A stretch of DNA of 64,000 nucleotides from Legionella hackeliae (GCF_000953655.1 NZ_LN681225.1:2259001-2323000), one strand, 5' to 3'; numbered from the stretch's first letter, positions 38,891-48,510 are shown. Made by a program: numbers and translations. Notes: generated by a model not told the origin, from the sequence alone.

Positions 38891-39763
38891 CTACTGATCA
38901 GCTAATGTTTGCAGGTAACCTTTAAATTCCTGTCCAATTTCTGGATGACTTAAACCTAACTCGACTGTCGCTTGGAGGTAACCGAGTTTTGAACCACAGT
39001 CATATCGTTTTCCCAAAAACTGATAGGCTTGAACTTTTTGCTCGGTTAATAATGCCCTGATACCATCTGTTAATTGAATCTCTCCATGATGATCAGCAAC
39101 CGTTTGTTTTAAACAAGCAAAAATTTGAGGGGTAAATATATAACGTCCCACTGCGGCAAGATTAGAAGGAGCCTGTTCTCGCTTTGGTTTTTCCACCATT
39201 CCAAGTATAGTTGTATAATTGTCGTTGGCATCGACTACACGTACTACACCATATTGTTGAACATCATGCCAAGGCACCGGCTGTACAGCTAAAACGGATA
39301 ATTTATCACGCTTGAAATGTTCAGTCATCGCGGATAAACAAGGGAGTCTTGTATCGTCAATTAAATCATCGGCCAGCAAAACAGCAAACGGATCATCACC
39401 AATAACGTGCTCAGCACAAAGCACCGCATGACCAAGTCCTAAGGGTTGATGTTGTCGAACGTAAGTAAATTGAATCCCAGGCGGGGAAACGCTTTTTACT
39501 AACTCTAGCAGGTTTTCTTTACCCTGCTCTTCTAGACGTTTCTCTAATTCGAAGTGATTATCAAAATGATCTTCTATCGCTCTTTTACTGGAGCTTGTAA
39601 TAAAAATCATATGAGTAATTCCCGCTCGCACTGCCTCTTCAACTGCGTATTGAATGAGAGGTTTATCAACGATAGGTAGCATTTCCTTGGGGTTTGCTTT
39701 CGTGGCTGGCAAAAAACGAGAGCCAAGTCCTGCCACTGGAAACACAGCTTTTTTTACTTGCAT
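38891..39763 (-). CDS. galU: UTP-glucose-1-phosphate uridylyltransferase
   Basis: Makes UDP-glucose for polysaccharide and lipid A related pathways. The 290-residue protein shows the nucleotidyltransferase start FPVAGLGSRFLPATKANPKEMLPIVDKPL, VLLADDLID (metal-binding Asp) and YDCGSKLGYLQATVEL near the end. It begins 15 bp after ugd with GGAGGAG upstream, so the two are coupled: GalU product is the Ugd substrate. Confidence 0.97.
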   Translation of the reverse strand: MQVKKAVFPVAGLGSRFLPATKANPKEMLPIVDKPLIQYAVEEAVRAGITHMIFITSSSKRAIEDHFDNHFELEKRLEEQGKENLLELVKSVSPPGIQFTYVRQHQPLGLGHAVLCAEHVIGDDPFAVLLADDLIDDTRLPCLSAMTEHFKRDKLSVLAVQPVPWHDVQQYGVVRVVDANDNYTTILGMVEKPKREQAPSNLAAVGRYIFTPQIFACLKQTVADHHGEIQLTDGIRALLTEQKVQAYQFLGKRYDCGSKLGYLQATVELGLSHPEIGQEFKGYLQTLADQ

Positions 39764-39778
39764 CCTTATATACTCCTC

Positions 39779-41125
39779 CTACTGGGTGGCATCTTTACGA
39801 ATCAACGGACGCCCCACTGAATAATACACTAATTGCGCAGAAGTAACCTTAGCGAGTTCAAAGCAATTCCGACCATCAACAATCGGTGCATTATTTAATT
39901 TTTGTTTTAATGTTTGTAACGAAAAATTCCTAAACTCAGGCCACTCCGTAATTATTACAAGAGCATCTACACCTGCATTAACAACTTCTTCAGCAGAATT
40001 ACACCAACAAATAGCCCTCTTATTTTCTAATAACTTTTGTGCTGCAGGCATTGCAACAGGATCATACACTCTTAGTGTTGCACCTGCATTTAACAAGGAA
40101 TCAATAGCAATCAAACTACTTGCTTCACGCAAATCATCAGTTCCGGGTTTAAACGATAGTCCCCACATACCAATCGTTAGCCCTTTAATTTTGTGTAAAA
40201 AATGCTTATTTAATTGATTAAAAATCCATTTTTTTTGAGCATTATTTACATTATCAATTGCCTGAAGAAGATTCGTGTCTATATCGATTGATTTAGCGAT
40301 CTGGATAAGTGCACGAACATCTTTAGGGAAACAAGAGCCGCCATACCCAATACCGGCTTGTAAAAATTGCGATCCTATCCGCGGGTCCATACCAATGCCT
40401 TGTCGAATATCATCAATATTTGCACCAAATTTTTCGGCAATTTGACTGATTTGGTTCATAAAACTAATTCTGCAAGCAAGCATTGCATTGGCAGAATATT
40501 TGGTAAGTTCGGCTGAGTTTCTACTCATACTCAGCAAAGGAATGCCCTTCTCAACTAAAGGTTGATATATTTCTCTTAAAATAGTTAAGGCTTTTTCTTC
40601 ACCGCCAATAATGATTCTATCTGCATTTAAAAAATCATAAACTGCAGTGCCTTCACGTAAGAATTCAGGATTAGAGGCCACCTCTATCGTAATATCTTTA
40701 CCACAGGCAATAAGCTCTTCATTAACTAGAGTTTGAATAGCTTCCCCTGTCCCTACAGGAACGGTGGATTTTGTGATCAATACTCCATGACTAGTTGCTT
40801 CCTGAGCAACTTGTCTTGCCACAGCAAATACTTGCGATAAATCAGCACTTCCATCGGCCTGGCTGGGTGTTCCAGTCGCAATAATATGGACTTGCGCCAT
40901 TTTTATAGCGTGAGCAAGATCCGCTGTAAAATGAAGTCGTTTGAGCTGTATTTGCTCGTGTAATAATTCTGGAAGTCCATTTTCATAAATGGGACAGTGC
41001 CCTTCTAACAACAGAGCAATTTTTTGCTCATTGATATCTGCGCAAATTACCTGATGACCTAATTTGGCAAAACACACTGCAGATACCAATCCTACATAGC
41101 CTGCGCCATAAACAGAAATAACCAT
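39779..41125 (-). CDS. ugd: UDP-glucose 6-dehydrogenase
   Basis: Oxidises UDP-glucose to UDP-glucuronate with two NAD. The 448-residue protein has the N-terminal Rossmann motif GAGYVGL (5-11), the catalytic cysteine in GIGYGGSCFPKDVRALI (about residue 260), and the C-terminal UDP-binding domain with SFKPGTDDLREASSL. In operon with galU. UDP-glucuronate could feed surface polysaccharide or aminoarabinose-type sugars for the envelope genes 3 kb upstream. Confidence 0.97.
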   Translation of the reverse strand: MVISVYGAGYVGLVSAVCFAKLGHQVICADINEQKIALLLEGHCPIYENGLPELLHEQIQLKRLHFTADLAHAIKMAQVHIIATGTPSQADGSADLSQVFAVARQVAQEATSHGVLITKSTVPVGTGEAIQTLVNEELIACGKDITIEVASNPEFLREGTAVYDFLNADRIIIGGEEKALTILREIYQPLVEKGIPLLSMSRNSAELTKYSANAMLACRISFMNQISQIAEKFGANIDDIRQGIGMDPRIGSQFLQAGIGYGGSCFPKDVRALIQIAKSIDIDTNLLQAIDNVNNAQKKWIFNQLNKHFLHKIKGLTIGMWGLSFKPGTDDLREASSLIAIDSLLNAGATLRVYDPVAMPAAQKLLENKRAICWCNSAEEVVNAGVDALVIITEWPEFRNFSLQTLKQKLNNAPIVDGRNCFELAKVTSAQLVYYSVGRPLIRKDATQ

Positions 41126-41207
41126 GATTATCTCAAAAATTTAAATGCCAGCATTATCAGCAAAATATTGCAGAATGCAAATAGCCCTTGGCAGATTTCT
41201 TTAATTT

Positions 41208-42458
41208 TTAATTCGTTCTTGCAAGCTGGCTTTTCGTTTCTTCCGCATTTGGATTTTGCAAGATATCCAAGGTAGTTTTAGCGATATTAATTGTGTTATG
41301 GCTATCACTTCCTATCACATTAACATACTTATTATTTTCAAGTGTTTTTAGAATTTCTGCTGCTTTCTCAAGCTTTTCATTTACTGGAAGATCTGTTTTG
41401 TCGATACGCAATAGAGCTCTTAATGTTTTTTTTATCGCTGCATTTTTATAACTCCCTGCACGATATCCACTAAACCATTGCTCTTCTAACTGTTTTGATT
41501 TCAGTTCTAAACTCATTGCAAGCACTTTTAATTCAAAAGTTTTGAAACGAATTCCTCCGAATAAATCTTGCGGAGCTACTATCAAAGCGAGGTTTTGATT
41601 TGTTGCCTCACCTGTATTTGCAGGAGCAGCAGTCAATAAATTATAAACTCCGCTACCAGCATCAATACTTAAATTAATAGCTCCTCTAACCATAAAAATA
41701 TTTAACTCAGTTAACCGGGCTATTAACGCCGTAACAGCACCAAAAATGGCCTCACTGAACATCCGCATCATACAACCTATTGTTTGCCCTTGAGTCGATG
41801 AAGATTTTTCAAGCCAACTCCCACCTTTTGATAGAGTGAATGTTACGGCATAGAGCAAAGCTAATTCTTCTAAAAAAAAGCTGAGGCAATAGCCTGTTGT
41901 CAGATATGGCATCAACTGTGATATTCGTTTCGCCCAAATAATCGATATATTGCCATTCATTTGTTTATTGTAATCTTCAGCGGAGGTCAGCATTGCAAGA
42001 ATACTTTCTAACAATGCGCGTTGTGTATAGGTAGGCGCTCTATCTCTATCTTGTTTTACACGTGCAATCAAGGCGTCCATGGTTAGAATATTACCAAAGT
42101 GAAATTCGGGCGCCTCAGGATCTGTTAATTTTTTTTCACACATATTAACGAGATGAAAACAGGTTGCCATTTTGACTGGGTCTACACTTAATGTTTTTTG
42201 CAACCATTTACTTTGAGGCATGCTGACAGGATACTTATCAGGATGAAATAAAAGCTGTAATTTTTTGGCATGGGAGCGAATGTTTTCGGGAGTTAACCCA
42301 TCTTGGGAGAGATATTGGCAAATCAGTGCAATTAAACTTGCTTCAATTTTTTGCTTCGCCTCGGATGTAATTTCAGTTTTGTTCTTGTACACGAAATGCG
42401 CTTCATCATAATCAGCATACTCGGCAATTAGAAGTTTTAAATGCTTTTCAAAATCCAT
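41208..42458 (-). CDS. Unknown protein with N-terminal J-domain-like motif and hydrophobic centre
   Basis: A 416-residue protein I do not recognise as a whole. Residues about 45-115 resemble a J domain: helix RSHAKKLQLL, then HPDK at 72-75, then a further helix (VKMATCFHLVNMCEKKL). The invariant HPD is present, so contact with an Hsp70 is plausible. About 190-265 holds two hydrophobic stretches (YCLSFFLEELALLYAVTF; AIFGAVTALIARL), then a helical tail ending KSQLARTN. No zinc repeats or Gly/Phe region, so not a general DnaJ. Could be an effector that recruits a chaperone; inference only. Confidence 0.65.
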   Translation of the reverse strand: MDFEKHLKLLIAEYADYDEAHFVYKNKTEITSEAKQKIEASLIALICQYLSQDGLTPENIRSHAKKLQLLFHPDKYPVSMPQSKWLQKTLSVDPVKMATCFHLVNMCEKKLTDPEAPEFHFGNILTMDALIARVKQDRDRAPTYTQRALLESILAMLTSAEDYNKQMNGNISIIWAKRISQLMPYLTTGYCLSFFLEELALLYAVTFTLSKGGSWLEKSSSTQGQTIGCMMRMFSEAIFGAVTALIARLTELNIFMVRGAINLSIDAGSGVYNLLTAAPANTGEATNQNLALIVAPQDLFGGIRFKTFELKVLAMSLELKSKQLEEQWFSGYRAGSYKNAAIKKTLRALLRIDKTDLPVNEKLEKAAEILKTLENNKYVNVIGSDSHNTINIAKTTLDILQNPNAEETKSQLARTN

Positions 42459-42708
42459 ACCTAGCTCCCTGCTTGAATAATTATTCCCTTATGTTTTACA
42501 GATTAAAATAAGCCTCTAAAAAAACCAACAACAGACTTTAAATTTTTTCATTTTGTTAAAAAGATGGATTTTTTACACCTTAATTACTAACTTTCCTTGC
42601 GGCCAATGCGAAGTAATCAAGAATTCACTAATCCTGCATTAACCATATAGCCTAATACTAATTTTTTTAGGATAATGACATTTTATTTATCGTTTTGGTT
42701 CAAACTAT

Positions 42709-44100
42709 ATGGATATTCAAACAAAGAAGAAAAGATTTTGGCTTGAGCATCCTGCGATTAGTTTATTACTTATTACCACTCTGATTCTATTAGTTCGAAT
42801 TTTATTACGCGGTCCAGTACTGTTGCTTGATGAGTCTGAGCAAGTGATTATGGCGCAAAATTTACTCCCGGGTTATCCCAATCAACCTCCTCTTTATACT
42901 TGGTTGCAGTATATTTTTTTCCAATTTTTTGGTGTGAATTTATTCAGTGTCGCCCTTTTAAAATGTTGTTTACTGTTTGGGTGCTTTTATCTTTTCTATT
43001 TAATAAGTCAAATTTATTGTCAGAATAATTTGATAGCATGGTGCGCATTGGCTTCTTGGGCTCTTATCCCTTCTATTGGATTAGATTTAATTAAAGACAA
43101 CACCCATTCCATTTTAGTTTTATTCGCAGCCTGTCTCACCTGGTACTGGTTTCAAATTAGTCACAAAATATCCAACTCCCTTTGGTATAGTTGTTTTGGT
43201 GTTATCATAGGCATTGGTATCCTGGCAAAATTTAACTATGTATTATTCTTTATTATCTTTTTTATTAGCGCTATCTCAATAGGCGAACATCGCAAGCGTT
43301 TGATTAGTCCCTATATGGTCTTAAGTTTGATCATGGCAGGTATCGTTACCAGTCCTTATATCTACTGGTTGCTGAAACATCCAGACCTTGGTTTTGCGAG
43401 CGCTTATAAATTGAGTCCTGCTGGGATTGCATACTTTCAAGGTTTAATTCAAGTAATCAGGGCAAGTATATTTTTTGCAGGTCCCGCTCTTATCGCTTTG
43501 GCACTCATCTTTTATGGCACTTCATTTGAACGACAAAAAAATGCTCTTCTTTACCGGTATCACTTACTCAGCCTGCCAATACTCGTTATTATCACTCTGC
43601 TGGGCGGTTTTCGTCATTTTGAAACTCGTTGGATGGTACCTATTTTATTCTTGTGCCCTTTGCTCTATCTTAGTCGACTTAAAAATACTTTAAGATCTAA
43701 ACGAATTCTCTTCATTAGTTTATGTATCTCTGTCCAGATTCTTTTCTTTGGGCTCTTAATTTATAACAGTTACTCAGAGCAAACCCAACGCAAACAATTG
43801 TCATTAAATCAAATAATACAAATTATTAAAGCGAATCCTGACAAACATGATTATATTGTTTCAGATTCTTATTGGCTTTTGGGCAATATCGCGACAAAGC
43901 TCTCGATCAAAAAAGTATGGCTGATACTGCCCTCCAGGGAAGTGTTACCCAAGGGGCGATCTTTAATGTTTTGGACTCGTCCACAAATCCCCTATTGGAT
44001 TAATCTGTTTGCCCAAATCAGCGAAATAACAGATCAAAAACCGCTTGTCGATTCCGAAACTAATGAGGTGATAGGCGGCCAAGCTTTTGCTCACAAATAA
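42709..44100 (+). CDS. Family 39 glycosyltransferase, integral membrane
   Basis: A 463-residue inner-membrane protein with about ten hydrophobic helices in the first 370 residues and a small periplasmic C-terminal domain. The first periplasmic loop has the acidic pair of GT-C enzymes (LLLDESEQVIMAQNLLPG) followed by NQPPLYTWLQ, as in PMT/ArnT-type transferases, which move a sugar from polyprenyl phosphate to lipid A or protein. It converges on the lipid A-type gene cluster. The acceptor is unknown. Confidence 0.85.
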   Translation: MDIQTKKKRFWLEHPAISLLLITTLILLVRILLRGPVLLLDESEQVIMAQNLLPGYPNQPPLYTWLQYIFFQFFGVNLFSVALLKCCLLFGCFYLFYLISQIYCQNNLIAWCALASWALIPSIGLDLIKDNTHSILVLFAACLTWYWFQISHKISNSLWYSCFGVIIGIGILAKFNYVLFFIIFFISAISIGEHRKRLISPYMVLSLIMAGIVTSPYIYWLLKHPDLGFASAYKLSPAGIAYFQGLIQVIRASIFFAGPALIALALIFYGTSFERQKNALLYRYHLLSLPILVIITLLGGFRHFETRWMVPILFLCPLLYLSRLKNTLRSKRILFISLCISVQILFFGLLIYNSYSEQTQRKQLSLNQIIQIIKANPDKHDYIVSDSYWLLGNIATKLSIKKVWLILPSREVLPKGRSLMFWTRPQIPYWINLFAQISEITDQKPLVDSETNEVIGGQAFAHK

Positions 44101-44129
44101 AGGTTAGCCGCTTGTAAAGAAGGATTGAT

Positions 44130-44160
44130 GCGAGGAAAGGTTAAGATAAACCTTTCTCGC
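44130..44160. terminator. Shared terminator hairpin between converging genes
   Basis: GCGAG(G)AAAGGTT (44130-44142) pairs with AACCTTTCTCGC (44149-44160), one bulged G. It lies 30 bp after the GT39 stop and overlaps the last codons and stop of the minus-strand LAB_N gene. Confidence 0.55.
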
Positions 44161-44449
44161 TGGTTCGAGTTAGTTTTGCAAGACGAGAGGTTCTTTCCCG
44201 TTGTATTAAATACAGATTACGGGCATAAATAAAAACACCGGTGGACTGTCCTAAGATAAATACAGGGTCTTGTTTGTAGATTGAATACACTAATAGCGTC
44301 AATCCCCCAAGTAAACTTAAGTACCAAAATGCCACAGGAATAATACTTTTCTTTTCCTTCTCGCTCACCAACCATTGAACTATGAAGCGAGCTGAAAAAA
44401 TTCCTTGCCCAATCAAGCCAAGGGCTAGCCAAAGATACTCAGTGTTCAT
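44141..44449 (-). CDS. Small LAB_N-domain membrane protein
   Basis: A 102-residue protein that is one LAB_N domain (lipid A biosynthesis N-terminal type): LGLIGQGIFSARFIVQWLVSEKEKKSIIPVAFWYLSLLGGLTLLVYSIYKQDPVFILGQ, three membrane helices. In other bacteria LAB_N is fused to or encoded beside GT2 enzymes acting on polyprenyl phosphate. Here it overlaps the GT2 gene by 11 bp and probably anchors the soluble GT2 at the membrane. Confidence 0.88.
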   Translation of the reverse strand: MNTEYLWLALGLIGQGIFSARFIVQWLVSEKEKKSIIPVAFWYLSLLGGLTLLVYSIYKQDPVFILGQSTGVFIYARNLYLIQRERTSRLAKLTRTSEKGLS

Positions 44450-45170
44450 AGTTAGATACCTCCGGGGAACAAGGACGTTTTAGTAACCAGCGCACGCCGA
44501 TTAAATCATGAATACCCACAAATAATCGATTCATAACTCCATACTTAGAAACACCATGCCAACGTGACCGATGGTTTACAGGGAAGTTAACTAATTTAAA
44601 CCCTGCTCGTTTAAATAAAGCAGGCAAAAAACGATGCAAATGATTGAAATGAGGTAATGCCAAAAAAGCATCCCGGGGGAACAATTTTAAACTACATCCC
44701 GTATCTGGACAGTCATCATTTAGCAAACGTTGGCGGATTCCATTACCGATACGAGAAGAGAGTTTTCTTAATGTATTATCATCTCTTTTTTTACGAATAC
44801 CCAATACAACAGTACGTGAATCTTTCTGTTGATCAAATAGGCTTGGGATATCATTGGGATCATTTTGACCATCGCCGTCCAAGGTGACGAGCATAGAATA
44901 TTGTGCTGCACGAGCACCACTGACCAATCCAGCGCTTTGACCAAAATTTTTTCTATGATAAACAACCCGTAAATTATTATAACTTTGTGATAATGTTTTT
45001 AAGCGTTCGGCAGTTCCATCCGTACTACCATCATCCACAAAAATAACTTCGTAAATAAAGCGCTCGCTTGGCAATGCCGCTACGATTTCTTTATAAAGTC
45101 CTTCAACATTATCGACTTCATTATAAACAGGTATAATTATAGAGACATCTTGCTGGGTATTATGATGCAT
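44439..45170 (-). CDS. GT2 glycosyltransferase (DPM1/ArnC-like)
   Basis: A 243-residue GT-A enzyme of the polyprenyl-phosphate glycosyltransferase group: VSIIIPVYNEVDNVEGLYKEI, FVDDGSTDGT, the DxD-type LVTLDGDGQNDPNDIP, and the late GVSKYGVMNRLFVG. It lacks the two C-terminal membrane helices of ArnC/GtrB, so it presumably works with the LAB_N partner. Expected reaction: nucleotide sugar plus undecaprenyl phosphate to Und-P-sugar on the cytoplasmic face, the donor for the ArnT-like enzyme of the same cluster. Confidence 0.9.
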   Translation of the reverse strand: MHHNTQQDVSIIIPVYNEVDNVEGLYKEIVAALPSERFIYEVIFVDDGSTDGTAERLKTLSQSYNNLRVVYHRKNFGQSAGLVSGARAAQYSMLVTLDGDGQNDPNDIPSLFDQQKDSRTVVLGIRKKRDDNTLRKLSSRIGNGIRQRLLNDDCPDTGCSLKLFPRDAFLALPHFNHLHRFLPALFKRAGFKLVNFPVNHRSRWHGVSKYGVMNRLFVGIHDLIGVRWLLKRPCSPEVSNYEH

Positions 45171-45206
45171 TATTATTTATCCAAGAACAATTTCAAAATT
45201 TCGCTA

Positions 45207-45857
45207 TTATACTGCATGTCCCCAGGCGGGTGCCAGCCAAGATTTGCGACGCAAGAAGCAAAGCAAAATGCCTATTTCCAATAAACTTAGATAACCCGCT
45301 GCCAAGACGTCACTTAAATAATGATGGGTCAGTAACACACGAGACATAGCTATTGTAATTCCAGTCAGCAAAAAAGCGTAGAAATAGCGTGGAAACATGA
45401 TACTTAAGCCAAAAACCAAACTCATAATTGTCGTCGTATGGCCAGAGGGAAAAGACCAGAAAGGTGCGTGGAACTGCAAACCGTAAAAGCCATAGAAATC
45501 ATTATGAATCCATAAATTAGGACGGGCACGACCAAATAGTATTTTTAAAAAGCCACACACCGCGTTAGGAATAGCAACACACATAAATAAAAACCAGGTG
45601 CGAGCAGCCCATTCATGATTGCCCATGATATAACGAAAAAATAAGGCAAGCATAAATAAACCCGATATATAAATAGCACCAATACCAAATTTAGTTATCC
45701 AACCCACGATAGCTAAATGCTTTCTTACTTCAAGATTATAAAAATATTCGGCAACAGGTTTGTCGAAATACATAAAACATAGAACAATTAAACCAACATA
45801 ACTTATCATTACGACAGGATTGGTCATCGCTCTTAATAAGCGATCAAATGGGGACAT
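45207..45857 (-). CDS. PAP2-family lipid phosphatase
   Basis: A 216-residue inner-membrane phosphatase with about six helices and the three PAP2 motifs: KILFGRARP (K-x6-RP), FPSGHTTT (PSGH) and SRVLLTHHYLSDVLAAG (SR-x5-H-x3-D). Known members in such clusters remove or transfer lipid A or undecaprenyl phosphates (LpxE, LpxF, LpxT). It abuts the ArnT-like gene with no spacer, pointing to lipid A phosphate remodelling, but the substrate is not shown. Confidence 0.9.
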   Translation of the reverse strand: MSPFDRLLRAMTNPVVMISYVGLIVLCFMYFDKPVAEYFYNLEVRKHLAIVGWITKFGIGAIYISGLFMLALFFRYIMGNHEWAARTWFLFMCVAIPNAVCGFLKILFGRARPNLWIHNDFYGFYGLQFHAPFWSFPSGHTTTIMSLVFGLSIMFPRYFYAFLLTGITIAMSRVLLTHHYLSDVLAAGYLSLLEIGILLCFLRRKSWLAPAWGHAV

Positions 45858-47483
45858 TTATTTACTCTCCTTTTGTTGCGTTACCAGAATAAGCTCAAGC
45901 CAACGTCCTTTTGTATAATTATATCCCGCCGTCTGAGCTTTGACAGACAATGGCAGCCCATCTTTTTTCCACACATTTAAAATCTTTGGGTCAATAAGAG
46001 CCAGACGGGAGGAATCTTTTTTAATAAGCTGTTCTGCCGTTTCACTGTCAAGGAATTTTACTAGTTTTGTGTTTAAATTAAATACTAGACTAGGCTCCTC
46101 AAAACCTACTACCAATAAAGGCTTTGCGTCACTAATACTCCCTTTTTCCACTAATTCTGTCGCATTACGTGTCAGCCATATGGGCTGTAAATGAGGAAAG
46201 AGCTGTGAAAATATAAGAGGATAGGCAATTAGGGCAGTCGCAAAAATAGCCAAACTTGCCCGACGATAAGCCCCTTGCCAAGAATAATAGACACAAACAA
46301 TGGTCATTATAACTAATCCGGTGAAAAGAATCATACTGGCGACAGAAACTTTTCCCATCACCAGAAAAGGCAGAAGAGCCAGGCTACATGCCAAACCTAT
46401 TGACAACATTCCCCACATAAATTGCAAAAAATGTAGCCACCTTCCTGGAGAATCCTGCTGCTTCATGTTATCGATAGCTAAAGCGCAGAGCAGTGCGATG
46501 GCTGGAAACGTAGGCAATACATATTGCGGTAGCTTGGTAGGCATAATTTCAAAGAAACACCAGGTGGGGATTAACCACGCCAATAAAAATTTAACTACTT
46601 TTTCATGTCGGTAACGAACAGCATACATACCACCTAACCATAAGAATAAAGATGCTGGCCAAAATGTTAACGGTAAAATTGCAAGATGGAACAATGGAGG
46701 TTTTCCATGTGACTCATGCCCTCCTTGTAACTTTGGCAGTAAATCTTTATGCAACATCTGCATCAAATAATTACTGTTTTCCGCTTCATTAACCATGTAC
46801 AACCAAGCCATAGTCAGCAGCAAAAAAAGTAAAAATCCACGATAAAAACGTAAACTAGCTAACCAGTCGATACGTCTTTCAAAAAAGCACAGAGCAATGA
46901 TGGTTAAAAAACCAACTAATGGTGTTACCCCTTTTAAGACCATGCCAAAGGCCATAGCTAACCAAAAGCAATATGCCCATCCCCAATGTGCACGCACCCC
47001 AGTGATCCCTTTCTCATAGCAATGCCATAAAGCACCTTGCATTAATAACACTGAAAATAGTAAAGAAGCATCAATCACTGCCATATGCGTTTCGACAATT
47101 AACAACAAGGATGTGATAAATAAGCCTGAAGCCAACAGCGCTGTGCGCTGATTAACAAAGTTGCGCGCAAAGAAATAAAGTAATAAAACAGAAAACAATC
47201 CGCCAAGCACAGAAGGTATACGATAAGGCCAAATTTTCGTTGCATTTGCATCACTAAATAAACGAACGCTGGCAGCCTGTAACCAATTAATTCCTGGTGG
47301 TTTTTGAAAACGCGTTCTTTCTTGAAAGCGAATTTGAAAATAATTGCCCGTTTGCAACATTTGCCGACTTGCTTGAGCAAAATGAGCTTCATCTCTATCA
47401 ATTACTGGTAATTTGGCAATTCCAGGAACAAAGAGCAACAGTGAGAAGCAGGCTAGTAGAAGAACATGTTGTAACTTTGACAA
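45858..47483 (-). CDS. ArnT-like lipid A glycosyltransferase (GT39/83)
   Basis: A 541-residue protein with about twelve hydrophobic helices, then a periplasmic domain. The first loop has PVIDRDEAHFAQASRQML and RTRFQKPPGINWLQAAS, matching the ArnT pattern (DRDEA and the F-x-KPP loop), where an Asp activates lipid A phosphate to accept aminoarabinose or galactosamine from Und-P. First gene of a four-gene minus-strand set (ArnT-like, PAP2, GT2, LAB_N). No arnA/B/D genes are next to it, so a sugar other than L-Ara4N (for example GalN, as in Francisella FlmK) is possible. Confidence 0.88.
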   Translation of the reverse strand: MSKLQHVLLLACFSLLLFVPGIAKLPVIDRDEAHFAQASRQMLQTGNYFQIRFQERTRFQKPPGINWLQAASVRLFSDANATKIWPYRIPSVLGGLFSVLLLYFFARNFVNQRTALLASGLFITSLLLIVETHMAVIDASLLFSVLLMQGALWHCYEKGITGVRAHWGWAYCFWLAMAFGMVLKGVTPLVGFLTIIALCFFERRIDWLASLRFYRGFLLFLLLTMAWLYMVNEAENSNYLMQMLHKDLLPKLQGGHESHGKPPLFHLAILPLTFWPASLFLWLGGMYAVRYRHEKVVKFLLAWLIPTWCFFEIMPTKLPQYVLPTFPAIALLCALAIDNMKQQDSPGRWLHFLQFMWGMLSIGLACSLALLPFLVMGKVSVASMILFTGLVIMTIVCVYYSWQGAYRRASLAIFATALIAYPLIFSQLFPHLQPIWLTRNATELVEKGSISDAKPLLVVGFEEPSLVFNLNTKLVKFLDSETAEQLIKKDSSRLALIDPKILNVWKKDGLPLSVKAQTAGYNYTKGRWLELILVTQQKESK

Positions 47484-47850
47484 AGCTTTCGACCAAATGC
47501 AAATGTTCGATAATATAGGAAGCTTAACTAAAATTCTACGTCGACCATTAATAAACCAATAAAGCTCATTGTACGGCTAAGTTTCCAAACTCTATTTTTT
47601 TACAAAATTACAAAAATATATTGTCTAGTCCTTATGTGGGTAAAGTTACCTATTGGACTTCCCATCCATCGAAAGATTAAATATTTGATCATTTTAATCA
47701 TAAAATAACACAAAGCAGTGAGAAAGTGATGACATTATATCTGTATCGCAGCGACTCTCAGTTACTTCATTGTCTACTGAAATTCTTCATGAACTTGAGT
47801 ATATGAATAACTATCGTTAGAATGTTTGATTTTATTATTAGTGAAAAGGC
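47484..47850. other. 367-bp intergenic region, no gene seen
   Basis: AT-rich divergent spacer between the ArnT-like gene and the M50 protease gene. It must hold promoters for both, but I see no outstanding -35/-10 pair, no strong hairpin and no ORF above 30 codons with a ribosome binding site. Confidence 0.5.
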
Positions 47851-48510
47851 ATGCTTGAGCTAACCACCGTCCAACAAATAGCCATTTGGATATTGCCTGT
47901 CTTATTTGCTATTACACTTCATGAAGCGTCACATGCTTGGGTTGCTTATCGTCTAGGCGACACAACCGCTAAAATGTTAGGACGCCTTAGCTTTAATCCT
48001 ATACGACATATTGATCTTATTGGAACCATCATTGTTCCCATCGTTGTTTTGATAGTTAGTCAATTTAATTTTGTCTTTGGTTGGGCTAAGCCTGTACCTA
48101 TTAACGACTCTCAATTTCGTCATCCACGTCGTGATGTCGCCCTATCTACGGCAGCAGGACCACTTTCAAATTTATTAATGGCGATTCTTTGGGCTGGATT
48201 ATTAAAATTAGCAATTAACCTTAATCCTCAGTCGTCTAATGCTGCCCTATTTCTATTATTGGCTTCTCGTGCTGGAGTAATCATTAATTTGCTATTGGCC
48301 TATCTTAATTTGATACCCATCCCACCATTAGATGGTAGTCGCATTTTGGCAAGCCTTCTTCCTCCAAGGCAAGCCTATGTTTATCAAAAAATAGAACCCT
48401 GGGGATTCTTTATCTTACTTCTTCTTATGTTTACAGGGATTTTAAGTTGGCTTATTAATCCTCCAATTCAATGGTCACTTATGCTGCTTCGATCGTTATT
48501 TAATTTATGA
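47851..48510 (+). CDS. Site-2 protease-like membrane metalloprotease (M50)
   Basis: A 219-residue intramembrane zinc metalloprotease of the short, PDZ-less M50 group. HExxH is at 24-28 (LHEASHAW), the NPIRHIDLIGT loop follows, and the third ligand region is NLIPIPPLDGSRIL, the NxxPxxxLDG motif. Five to six hydrophobic helices. Substrate unknown; RseP itself is longer and has PDZ domains. It overlaps pdxB by 4 bp (ATGA). Confidence 0.92.
   Translation: MLELTTVQQIAIWILPVLFAITLHEASHAWVAYRLGDTTAKMLGRLSFNPIRHIDLIGTIIVPIVVLIVSQFNFVFGWAKPVPINDSQFRHPRRDVALSTAAGPLSNLLMAILWAGLLKLAINLNPQSSNAALFLLLASRAGVIINLLLAYLNLIPIPPLDGSRILASLLPPRQAYVYQKIEPWGFFILLLLMFTGILSWLINPPIQWSLMLLRSLFNL

Noticed and set aside
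47729-47806. 25-codon ORF in the spacer before the M50 protease gene
   Set aside because: No good ribosome binding site and no sign of conservation visible; too short to support.
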